In this document: in pieces, positions 34,005 through 43,986 of the stretch | Numbering within the stretch: the stretch's first letter is position 1 | Layout of the letters: every line of letters starts with the position of its first letter | Translations under genes and position numbers: made by a program | Notes under the pieces: model-generated | What the model saw: the letters and a program-made list of their open reading frames with translations, nothing else | What the model was told of the DNA's origin: nothing | Database searches by the model: none | Assembly: GCA_002946415.1 (NCBI GenBank) | Contig: NJPS01000015.1 | Location: 62,001-126,000 of the forward strand | DNA: 64,000 nt | Direction: 5' to 3' | DNA from: Rutstroemia sp. NJR-2017a BVV2 | Taxonomy: Eukaryota > Ascomycota > Leotiomycetes > Helotiales > Rutstroemiaceae

Positions 34005-37000
34005 TCAGTTCACATACACAGGTACAATCACTTTCCCTCTACTTTTGTCAGAGCACATACCAATAATTTTGCCATCAAGGGTGAAGTAATAGCTCCCCAC
34101 TTCATAATCAATTCCACACCCCACCGTATGGCCTTCAGCAAAAGGATTATAATCGTAATTCTTCTCTGACCCGTTTTCGTTAACACCACCGTAGTCGCCG
34201 TGATATCCCAATGAAGGCGTCTGCCAGCCAGGCCAAGAACCGCTCATGTCAACGAATTCCCCACAGAGACCGATGACTACAGTGGCTTGAGTTGCTGTTG
34301 GCTCGGTGATGTGTTCGGGGCCCATCACTTCTATCTCGAAGTATTGACGACCCATTTTCCGTGGTGGGAATGGATGGTCTGCCCGGATGCTCACTGGTTT
34401 CGTTCCTGTGTCTGATTTGTCTTCTTAGCAATTGATCGAAAAGTTTATTCGTTGATGGAAAACACTTACACTTATAGGTGATCTCGAGATCATTTGAAAT
34501 CGCAATGAAAGGCTCAACAGATTCCTTACGAGTCCCCAGATCAGGAACGATGAGACATGCTGGTGTTAGTGTTTTATCTTCCGGTGGACTTGGAACAGCA
34601 GCGAAAGAACCATCTGCCGTTTGGTAGAGGAAGTGGTCAAGAGTCCAAAGATCTTGATCCCAATCCTTTATCCTGGTCTTCAATTTCAACGGTTTGAGCT
34701 TTTCCCATCCTTCCTTTGAGTTCAACTCAAGACACATGCGGAGAACTTTGAATCCATCTACAAAAGCCGATAAGTCATCATCTACTTTAGCTAGACACGC
34801 GTTAAAGAACTTTGTGCTTTGGGTTTCCCGGGAAATTACGGCCATTTCGAAAGCTGATGACTTCCCCCCGCTTCGTAGGAATGGATCTGCACCAAGTTGG
34901 AGAAAGGAGAGGGCCGTCTGTTCGTTATAATCCTGCATATATGCCTCCAATACAGTGAGGCCTTCGGGCGATCGAGAATTCAAAATGGATTTTTCGTTGC
35001 GGGCCAAGGTCTTTGCAATATCTAGGTCTTTGAAAGCAGCCAGGAATGAGTCGATCTTGTCCTTCAAGCTCCAGATACTTTTGTCGTACTTCTCGCCAGT
35101 CTCCATCAATTCGTCTACAATTTCTCGACGTCTATTTGCCGCTGCCAAAGTCAGACAGCATTGTCCTGTACCATCCCTTGCTTCGATCTTTGCACCTTTC
35201 TCCAGTAACAGTTTCATTGTTTCAGTCTCACCATCGACTATAGCAAGATGTAATGGAGTTCTGCCTTGGTCATCCCGACTATCGATGTTCGCCCCTTTGA
35301 TAAGGAGATTCTCAACTGCATATTTGGAGCCAGATTTTGCTGCGTAATGCAGTGGAGTTCTGCCATTATTATCCTGCGTATCGAAGTCTACGTCTTTGGA
35401 AAGATCGGAAAGAATGATGTCGAAAACATCACTGTGGCCTGATGTTGCTCCGAAGTGTAAAATAGTTGCACCGTCGTTATTCTTCACGTTGATATCAGGA
35501 CCATGATCAAGGAGGATCTTAGCAACACTCGATGCTCCAGATCTCGCTGCGTAATGTAGAGCGGTATCACCACCGCTATCCTGTTTGTTGATTGGCGCAT
35601 GTGCTTTTAGGAGAAGCTCGACAATCGTTGAGTTCTCTTTATTGGTAGCAACGTGCAATGCTGTTTTGCCGTCATCTGTCTGAAGATCCAGGTTCGCTTG
35701 ATATTTGAGGAGAACTTTAACAGCATCCACCCCTTTCCAATAGGCTGCTCGCATTAGAGGGGTCCAGCCGCGTTTGTCTACAGCGTTGACATCTGCGCTA
35801 TTCTGAAGCAAGAATTCGGAAACCTGCCCATTATCTGCTGCCGCATGCAAAGGGGACCATCCATCAACACAGGGAATCTGTACATCTGCTTTCTTCTCCA
35901 CAAGCTTGGTTACAGTCCAAAGATATCCACCGTACGCTGCGTGGTAAAGTGGCGTCTTTCCTTCTTTATCTTGGATGTTGACCTTGGCCCCTGCTTCTAG
36001 TAGTTTGTCCACTATGTCGGGGTGTGCATAAGCTGCAATGTGAAGAGGCGTATGTCCGTCTTGACTTTGTTTTTCCACATCGGCGCCTGCGATGAGGAGT
36101 TTGGTCACGATCTCTGAATCCCCCTTTCTTATCGCAATGTGCAGAGGAGTATTACCGTCGTCGGTTTCTTCATTGACTTCGACTCCTCCCTCAAGCAACT
36201 TGGTCACGACTTGTGTAAAGCCATGTTGCGCCGCATAGTGTAGCGGGCCCCAACCCTCGGGATTGCGAGAACCGGTCATACCAAGATCTTTGCAGAGCAG
36301 AAACGGAAGAGCATCGAGATTTCCATTATCCGCTGCAAATGATAAGAGAGGGTGCTTTGTATAGGACGCGTTCCTAATATTGGGATGGTATCCCCAAATC
36401 TTCTTAAGCATTGAAAGAGTACCGGCTTTGATTGCATAATGGAACGGAGTAAGCCCGTCCTCATCTACAGCTTCCAAATCTGCTTCATGGTTGATGAGGA
36501 GATCAACTGTCGCTTGACAACCCTCTTTGATTGCCAAGTGCAGAGGAGTGGCCTCGTTGTAATTACGGGGGTCAATATCTGGCTTTGCATCCAAAAGCAA
36601 CTTCACAACCTCTGGGAAAGACACAGAGAGATGGAGTGGTGTGTCCCTCAACAGCGTTCGTGCATTGGCATGGGCACCATTCTTGAGAAGTTCTCCCATT
36701 ATCTCGGGGATCCCCTTCGAAGCCGCAAAGTGGAGTGGCGTTGATCTGCTAGAGTCTAATGAATTAACATCTGCTCCTGCCTGGATCAATAGACGAACGA
36801 TTTCCATGTGTCCTTCTGAAGCAGCTCGATGCAGAGGAGTGCGGTCCCTCGCGTCTTGCAGATTAGGATCTCCGTATTTGAGTAGGTCTCGGACCACTTC
36901 AGTGTGCCCTTCAGAAGCCGCTACTGTCAATGGTGTTTCATCATCCACGAGACAGTTAGGCGATGTACCCTTTTCTAGCAGATACCGAACTATCAATACT

Positions 37001-40000
37001 TGGCCTTTCTTGGAAGAGAGATGAAGCAAATGCTGGTAGGTGCTAAGGTCGTCTCCAGAATCAAGAGCCTTCACTATTGCTAGGTATCCGGAGGATGCAG
37101 CAAGCACGATAGCCTCACGGTTCTTGTCATCCTTCAAGGACCTATCAGCACCATACTTCAACAGCAAATCAACGATTTGAATGTGACCATGATCAGCTGC
37201 GGTGTGCAGTGGGGTTCTCTTTTGATCATCTACAGCATTGACTGCCGTTGATGACTTTAGAATCTCGACGAGAACTGTTGCAACATCTAAATAACCATGT
37301 TGGCATGCGAGATGTAGTGGTGTATATCCTTCCCTATCAGGCGTTGACGCATCCTTCGTGTATTGAAGAAGCAACTGAGCAATTTCAGAGTCCCCAAAGG
37401 CAGCAAAATGAAGAGCAGTCTGTTTGCGTGTATCAGCAGACATGGTATTTGCTCCTTTATCACACAATGTCCGCACGACTTCTATATGGCCCAGTCGAGT
37501 AGCAAGAATGAGTGGAGTTTGGTCATCGTTGTCTTTCGCATTGATATCGCAGTCATCATACCCTAACAATAGCTCCACAATATCGACATTCGATCCAATA
37601 GCTGCTGCATGCAGAGGTGTCCTGCCATAGGAATCGGTAATCGTCATAATCTGAAATTCCTGGGGAAGCGCTTTAACGGCTCCTAATCGTCCTGCTTGTG
37701 CTGCAATATGTAGTGGTGATGCGCTTAGATGGTTTTCCCTGTCAAATTTGACACCGTTACTTATCAAGCGCGATATGACATCGACATTGTTGTTACGAGC
37801 GGCGTCGAGTATTGCCGTATTGCCCTTGGCACCTACTTTGAGAAAGAGGTCTATGAGCGCTGTACGATCATTTCTGACCGCCAGGTCTAGTGGGGCGTTT
37901 AGAACGGAAAGATCGGACTCAAAGTTCTGATTGTCAACCATAAGCTTGCAAACAATTGATGCCAGTCCGAGCTCGCTGGCTATTTCAAGTGTCGTGGCTT
38001 GATCATACTCCTTTCTCGTCGATGAAGTACTGAGACAGAAGAGTTCGAACCATTTTGACCTCAAGTCTGGGTCTTCCAGCAAATCCAAAACTCTCATGTC
38101 CAGATCGTCTACCTCAAAGCCAGCATGCTGATGAGCTTCGCGATAATGTGCTGGCCAATATCTAGCAGCGTAGCTCAGGAACTTCAGCTCTGGATATTTG
38201 TCTGGCTGGGTCTCATGTCGCCAAGTTACCTGAGCGCGGCAATCATCCCATCTCTTCGAAATTGCTTTCGATAAGTAATGAAGACAAAGTTTCGCTAGGT
38301 GAGCATGACCAAGCACCTCGAACGCTTCATGTCTTTCATCTTGCGGTTGAATTTCAGCTAGTTGTTGAGGATTATCTTGTGATTGAAGTTGATTTTCTGG
38401 TTGCGTTTGATCTTGCCGGTTTTCTGGATTCTGTCGTTTCTCTTCATCTTGTGGTTGCGAAACTTGCACTTCCTTCTTGATAAGATATTTTCTGGTCGAC
38501 GTATTGAAGAGATGGACCGTCTGGTTTTCCGTTCGGAGCAGGACGCTTAAATGCCGTTCGAGGTCTTTGTCCATATACACAGAGATACGGTCACACATGT
38601 CGGACACATCGGACTCATCCTGCCTAATGGCAACAGCAACAGCGAGTTCCTGAATCCGAAGGGGTCGTGCTGCATATAAAGTCCAAGAAACAGCCAGACT
38701 ACACCATGCCAAAATCTCTGGCCATTTTTCCTCGAGATACTCGATCGAGCGTCCGTAGATCTCATCTTCCGTTTTGGGGCACTTAGTCAGTCCAAACTTT
38801 ATGCCCTCTAACGTTGACAAGGGAAACGTCCATAACAATTGTTTCACATACAAGTCTGCATTTGCGAAAGACAGGCCGACGAGGCCAACGCTCTGTAATA
38901 TCTCGTCTCTGAAGGGGAGTAAGGTTGGGTTGTTTTGAACCAAGACGTCAATCCTTGCTTGGATAAATTTTGTCTGCGACTCATGTGCGGCTACTCTAAG
39001 GTCCAATATGCGAGGTGGAGAGGGAGTCAGGTCTTGGATGGCTTCCTTGCTGCTAGTGAGAATTAGGTAATCAGACTTGAGGGACGAAAGGTAGGATCCC
39101 AGTCGTGTGAACATGAGCTGAACTTCTGTAGGCCAAAGAAGAAGGTTGTTAACGACAATAACGACTTTCCAGTTCCTGGATAGACGTAATATATTATACA
39201 GGCAAGACGTTAGAGTTTCCTCGGTCCAGGTATCTCTCTTACAATGCTCGTCATAAAGTGTCCTGACCCGAGAAAATAACGAAGGCCTTTGAGAGAGAAT
39301 TTGTTGAAGTAGAGATAATAGAAGGTCATAGGAAGAGGGGTTGGTCCTCCCGACGCAATCTAAGAAGCTCTCAAGAACGATGATTTTTGAAGATTGCCGC
39401 CTCAGGTTTTGTGCTAGAAGCTTCAGAAGAGTTCTTTTGCCGTGTCCAGGCGGACCAATAACTTGTATTGACGTCTGTCCTGGAAGCTTTCGTAAATCCC
39501 AACTCGTCAAATGCTGGCGGTAGATGTCCAAGTGGGTCGCTTCTTCTATCGCTTGCAAAACGCCTGACTGATAGATAAGCCAGCTGGAAGGAGCCAGCCT
39601 TTGAAGAAAATCTAACAAGTCATTTTGAAGGATAGCTGAATCGGTGTTTTCCCCGGACCAAGAAACTAAAGGAAAGTAATTAGCTACAATTTTACAACCA
39701 GATGTCACCTCTTGAGAGAAATTACCGTTGTTAAGGAGATTCAATGGGGCCAAATGGGCTCTTAGGTGATGTTCAGTGATTCTCTCATGTCTAGAAGCAG
39801 GAGAAATTGCCGAGTCATTTTCCTCGAGTGTGAAATTGTCTGTGTTGAAAACCTGGGAAGTTTCTGATGTACTTTCAAGATCCTTGATAAAGTCAGTGAA
39901 TCCTTTTTAGCTCGACAGTATCTATATTCAGTTGCAAATACCTGCGAAGTGTGCCAAGGATACTGCTCGACTTCCGAAAAGTTGGTGATATGATACTTCG

Positions 40001-41047
40001 ACGCGAAGCAATAGAAGTAGGAGGCAAGTTTTTCCACTGACACGGCAAGATCTGCTAGAACCCGCGTCTTATGCCCTTGAATTTTCGTTCCGGTCAGGTG
40101 AATCATGGTACTTAAAATGTCTTCCCAGGCCTCAACATCAGGAGCCTTATGAGGGGTAGCAATAAAGACCTGAAATATCAGCTTGCCCTTAACCGAAAGG
40201 GTAGATAAAGGTAGTCATTGAAAGGGTTGAACTAACTAGATCTGCTATTCTCAAAGCAACATTGTAGTACTCTGGGTTTGTATTTGCCAGTATAATAGCC
40301 TTGCAAACTTTAGCTAGAATCAGGTGAAGCAAGTGCTACGTTACCTGTTTTACCACAATACCGCCTAAACCATACCCAACAAGAAGAATCTTACGCCTCT
40401 GTTGTTGTAGAATCAGCAAAAGAGAATGCATGCGGCTCGAATAAAATAAAAAGTGGGCTTACAGATTCGCGGAGCCATGGTTCTTTCTGAATAGAATCAA
40501 GAAGCAGGAATGCTTCTTTCTCTAGACCTCGAGCGGTGAGATATCGATGGCCTATCTGATTATCTACAGTCGGCGTTGATCCATCTGTTTTTTCTACGGG
40601 CGGCAAGTCTGCGCCCGTGGAAGAAGCATCGTTCCTGGGCTCAAGTGAAAGGGTGCTTTCAACAGGAAGGGAATCTATCGCTGGTCCAGAATCATTCTTC
40701 GGGCCTGGGAAAGGGAGTTTTGGTTCTTCTTGAGCCTCCTCATGATGCGTGCTCGACTTCACTATTTTCTCGCCCCTTCCAAAGAGTATGAACTCAAACA
40801 CTCGCGCTTCCGGTACCAGGTCAGGGATAATATCAATCAATAGTCTTTGATCTATCTCTGCGTCTTCCAGAGATGGAAAACCGCGAGACAGTCCCCGAGG
40901 GAAACCGACCAGATAGATACTGTGTAGGTGAGTCTTGAGTATTGAAATGGTGCATGGGACCAACATCAGGGTGGTCACTCACTCGTAGACTCCTACCAAG
41001 CCTTGTAAGCTCAATGACTTGAGATTTTCTTCGGGTCCTTGCGTCAT
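34005..41047 (-). CDS. NLR-like protein: alpha/beta-hydrolase-like domain, NACHT, 30 ankyrin repeats, SPRY
   Basis: Exons 41047-40983, 40919-40463, 40398-40345, 40299-40237, 40169-39942, 39882-39726, 39665-34470 and 34411-34005 give 2208 residues. N-terminal domain (1-~330): IYLVGFPRGLSRGFPSLEDA, ILLVGYGLGGIVVKQ and VFIATPHKAPDVEAWEDIL, the lipase-like domain often found at fungal NLR N-termini, but the nucleophile elbow has Gly for Ser (GYGLGG). NACHT/STAND NTPase: Walker A VIGPPGHGKRTLL near residue 410, KVVIVVNNLLLWP as Walker B, winged-helix-like region to ~700, then a Gln-rich linker. About 30 ankyrin units follow, counted by eye. The C-terminal ~135 residues are a SPRY domain (IGLCGEFVDMSGSWPGWQ, SLGYHGDYGG, GCGIDYEVGSYYFTLDGKII). 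Role inferred: intracellular recognition receptor. The 60-nt interval 39666-39725 may or may not be spliced. Confidence 0.85.
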
Positions 41048-41373
41048 CGTTGCTGAAAGTGTTAGGTAATCCGTAAGTGCCAGTAAATTGGCCTCTAAGT
41101 TCGAGTATTTTGAGAGCACTTGGAATTGTTGTACGAAAAGTACATGACTTCAGTGGAGTTTGTTTGGAAATTTCTTGCCCTGCAGATTGGTCGTGGCAGC
41201 CAATCTGACTAAGCTATCGGTACTGTATAATGGTTCTCTGGGATATGAAACCAGAGGAGCAGAACCGATTATTGCATAACATTGCGTGGCACCCACAGTC
41301 TCAATTGTGTCGTGATACTGGCCTCGCCGTCTTGCCAATAACATGATAACATTATTCCACTAGTACCACGGAT

Positions 41374-42290
41374 AATGGCTTGCCTGTATTAATATCCTAT
41401 ATTATCTGAATGTGCTCGTGAGGCCCAGTTGAATAGGTGGCTTGCATATTATCAATATCTTGCATTGTTCGTCGAGACTAAATAGGTTGCGTGCATGGTG
41501 TTGGTGTTTTGCATTATCTAAATATGGTCGTCAAGGCGAGAAAAAACGCCCAGGTAAAGAGGTGGCTTGCCTGTTATTAATATCTTGCATTATCCAGATT
41601 CCAAATGTGCTCAGGACGGGGGAAAAAAAAAGCCCAGCTGAATAGGGGGTTCCAATACACCTACCACTATGGTAGGTTTATAATTTGGATGACTAAGCCA
41701 CGCAAAACCTACCACCCACCCACCAAAATGATCGCACGTCGCATTCAGTATCCATTTGCACTATAATTTAGCTTGCAATTAATATTTCACCTAACACGAT
41801 GACATTAAACCAATGATATACCACTGGACGTACCAATGGATATATTACTCTTATAATCGTCCGAGCCCTCCTCTCTTATGTGATGAACCGCACTCAGGTC
41901 GCCATAAGAATAAGGCATTTTGGGTTGCCCCGTACGATGTGGGGTAATATTAGCCTCAGGCCGCAACAGGCGTGAACTGCCTTTGGCTGTGACTTGATTT
42001 GTGTATATAGTCCCCCTTGAGCTCCGACTCAACTTGGCTCTTTAGTTGTTAATTCTAAGGTTAACTCGGTTCTTTTGGGACGGTTGTCACAAGCGATATA
42101 TCGATTATAAACAACATTATAATATAAATGGATACAGAACACGATACACAATCATTTTGATGGGGTGGTGGGTGGTAGGTTTTGCGGAGCTTAGTCATCC
42201 AAATTATAAACCTACCACAGTGGTAGCTGTATTGGAACCCCTGAATAGGTAACTTGCTTACGAATAATAATGGTAACCCGAGCCTTGTCC
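41374..42290 (+). repeat. Minisatellite, unit about 65-80 bp, interrupted by a MITE
   Basis: Imperfect units begin GGCTTGC or GGTTGCG and continue TATTATCAATATCTTGCATTAT, then a TGCTCG-like and GCCCAGNTGAATAGG end. Units start at about 41374, 41441, 41484 and 41564; the array resumes after the MITE at about 42241 (CTGAATAGGTAACTTGC). Confidence 0.7.
41647..42240. mobile_element. Non-autonomous Mutator-like MITE, 594 bp, with 9-bp target duplication
   Basis: Terminal inverted repeats of about 90 bp (41647-41735 and 42152-42240) starting GGGTTCCAATAC, about 90% identical including GGTAGGTTTATAATTTGGAT and GCAAAACCTACCACCCAC. Both ends are flanked by the identical 9-mer CTGAATAGG (41638-41646 and 42241-42249), the target-site duplication length typical of Mutator-like elements. 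The interior has no transposase and only a chance ORF. Confidence 0.85.
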
Positions 42291-42382
42291 CGCCTTTGTA
42301 CAATCAATTGCCAATCTACTGCAGTTTTGTTGCCTGTGTGCCAGGAACATGTCCTATTGGTCAAAGTAACTCTTGTTGTAAT

Positions 42383-43300
42383 TCAAACATCATCCGACTT
42401 TCTAATAGTATCCAGCTCAGTGGTTGAAATTGCCTCACCATACTTCTCCACCATGACAGAATCCAATTTATCTTCCTCGATTGCTGGTGTGCCATCCCTC
42501 TCCCTTGGCCGACCCAAAAGCTGCACTCCAGGCTTCAGTGTGACGGGGTCAGTTACATGGGACCTCCCAGTGAGTTTTCGAAAATATCTCGAAACTTCGT
42601 GTCGGGCGTCAGCCTCGGCATCCACATGGAAATGTGCACGAAACCTGTCGGTGCCTACACGTCTCCTCAGCAGGATTGCCGCTCGAAGCTCTGCCACAAC
42701 ACCGGACTGGTCGCTTTTGTTCTCGTCGAGAGCGATATATGCGGCATTTTTCTTCCCAAACTCCCTTTTGCGGAGGACTGGTGCTCCATACAGGGTGGCT
42801 CGATCATTTCTGTCAATATTGACCTGACGCTCCCATTTCGATGTGACAGAGCCACTTGCACCACTGGCTCCGCCCGACACTCCTCCTTCAATTGACTTCG
42901 TATCTTGAATCTTCACTACCGAACTGCTCAAAGTGTAGTCATTATTTGGCCACATGTCTCTCACTTCCGGATCGTCTTCGAGAGGCCTCTTCTCGTCTTC
43001 GAAACGGATGGTTATTTTCACGCTTCGGAATCTCCGCTTCCCATTGAGACCATGAAAGCGGAATTTGATCACAATAAAGGTCGCCGGATATCCTCCTTTT
43101 CCATCGGGGTCCTTTGATTCTGTGCCGTGAATGACTCTCTCCAAGTTGACCAGGATATGGAAGCCTTCGGTGAGATCATCCGTGACATCTTCTCGATTGA
43201 TCTCATCGCCCTCCTGCAAAACATGCCAGTCAGCTTCACTTTGACCTTGATACAGCTGTATTGGGAAGGATATTCCATCTTCGGAAATGCTCGTCTCCAT
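42383..43300 (-). CDS. Uncharacterised fungal protein
   Basis: 305 residues from METSISEDGISFPIQLYQG; an upstream in-frame Met at 43381 would add 27 hydrophobic residues that look like untranslated leader. No family named. Visible: TEGFHILVNLERVIHGTES, TFIVIKFRFHGLNGKRRFRS and ITIRFEDEKRP, suggesting a beta-rich domain, then a Gly/Ser-rich hinge and an Arg-rich region (RRRVGTDRFRAHFHVDAEAD). No signal peptide or membrane segment. Divergent from the ankyrin/subtilase gene with 690 bp between starts, so possibly co-regulated with it. Confidence 0.7.
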   Translation of the reverse strand: METSISEDGISFPIQLYQGQSEADWHVLQEGDEINREDVTDDLTEGFHILVNLERVIHGTESKDPDGKGGYPATFIVIKFRFHGLNGKRRFRSVKITIRFEDEKRPLEDDPEVRDMWPNNDYTLSSSVVKIQDTKSIEGGVSGGASGASGSVTSKWERQVNIDRNDRATLYGAPVLRKREFGKKNAAYIALDENKSDQSGVVAELRAAILLRRRVGTDRFRAHFHVDAEADARHEVSRYFRKLTGRSHVTDPVTLKPGVQLLGRPRERDGTPAIEEDKLDSVMVEKYGEAISTTELDTIRKSDDV

Positions 43301-43986
43301 CGTTCGAATTGAGTAGAGGTTTTTGAATTTGATTGGGAGAAAAAGCAGTATGAGAGGGAATGTTCTATTCAAGTTTAACATGTAGGGGGAAAATGGATTT
43401 AAATAACTATTTTGAAACTTGCCTCGTTATCTTCCTAGTGTAAATTAAGGATCCACGGCTATACAGAACCATTTCCGTCTCCGACCTTACCTTGGCATCT
43501 CAGGGAGGCCACAAGTATCCGACTTACCATTCGGCTGTAGCGGAGTCATGCATCAGCTTTCAACCGCCAGGTATTGTGTCACTGCATCTGTGCCTTACTT
43601 CTTAGTGCCACAGCTGAAGAATGCTGATACAGAAATGCTCAAAAAGTTAACTACTGTGCCATGCATCTTAGGGCGGCGGGAAACGTGCTATTTCCATCCT
43701 ATATGGCAGATGCTGTGGTACCCGATGTACATATTCCCGTCTGCATGCGGATGCAACAAGCGACACGTGGGGTGGCAAGCTGTCTGTCCGTTTCAGCACT
43801 GCTTCTCACATCGTTTCTTGAATTCGGGCTCCATAGTTTCCACCACTCGCCTTTCCCAGCCAATTCTCAGGATGAGATTATATTTCTGCCCTAACTTCGG
43901 TACATCTTGCCTAGAATCTCACTCTTCATTGTCTGAAATTGTGAATTTTATCCTCCGTATTACGTACTTTCGTTGATCGGGTCACG
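43301..43986. promoter_or_regulatory. Divergent intergenic region in the island
   Basis: 686 bp between the unknown gene (-) and the ankyrin/subtilase gene (+). A 142-codon plus-strand ORF at 43548 has no domain. It should contain both promoters. Confidence 0.4.

Larger units (their letters stand above)
41048..42382. other. Repeat-rich intergenic region
   Basis: Upstream of the NLR-like gene and downstream of the minus-strand unknown gene. Contains a minisatellite and an inserted MITE (separate entries). ORFs at 41150 and 41805 have no domain. Confidence 0.6.

Noticed and set aside
34694..38480. Plus ORFs opposite the ankyrin array
   Set aside because: Antisense shadows of repeated ankyrin codons.
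41150..41344. 64-codon minus ORF just upstream of the NLR-like gene as an extra N-terminal exon
   Set aside because: The exon at 41047-40983 starts with an ATG and joins in phase; no acceptor links the upstream ORF to it.
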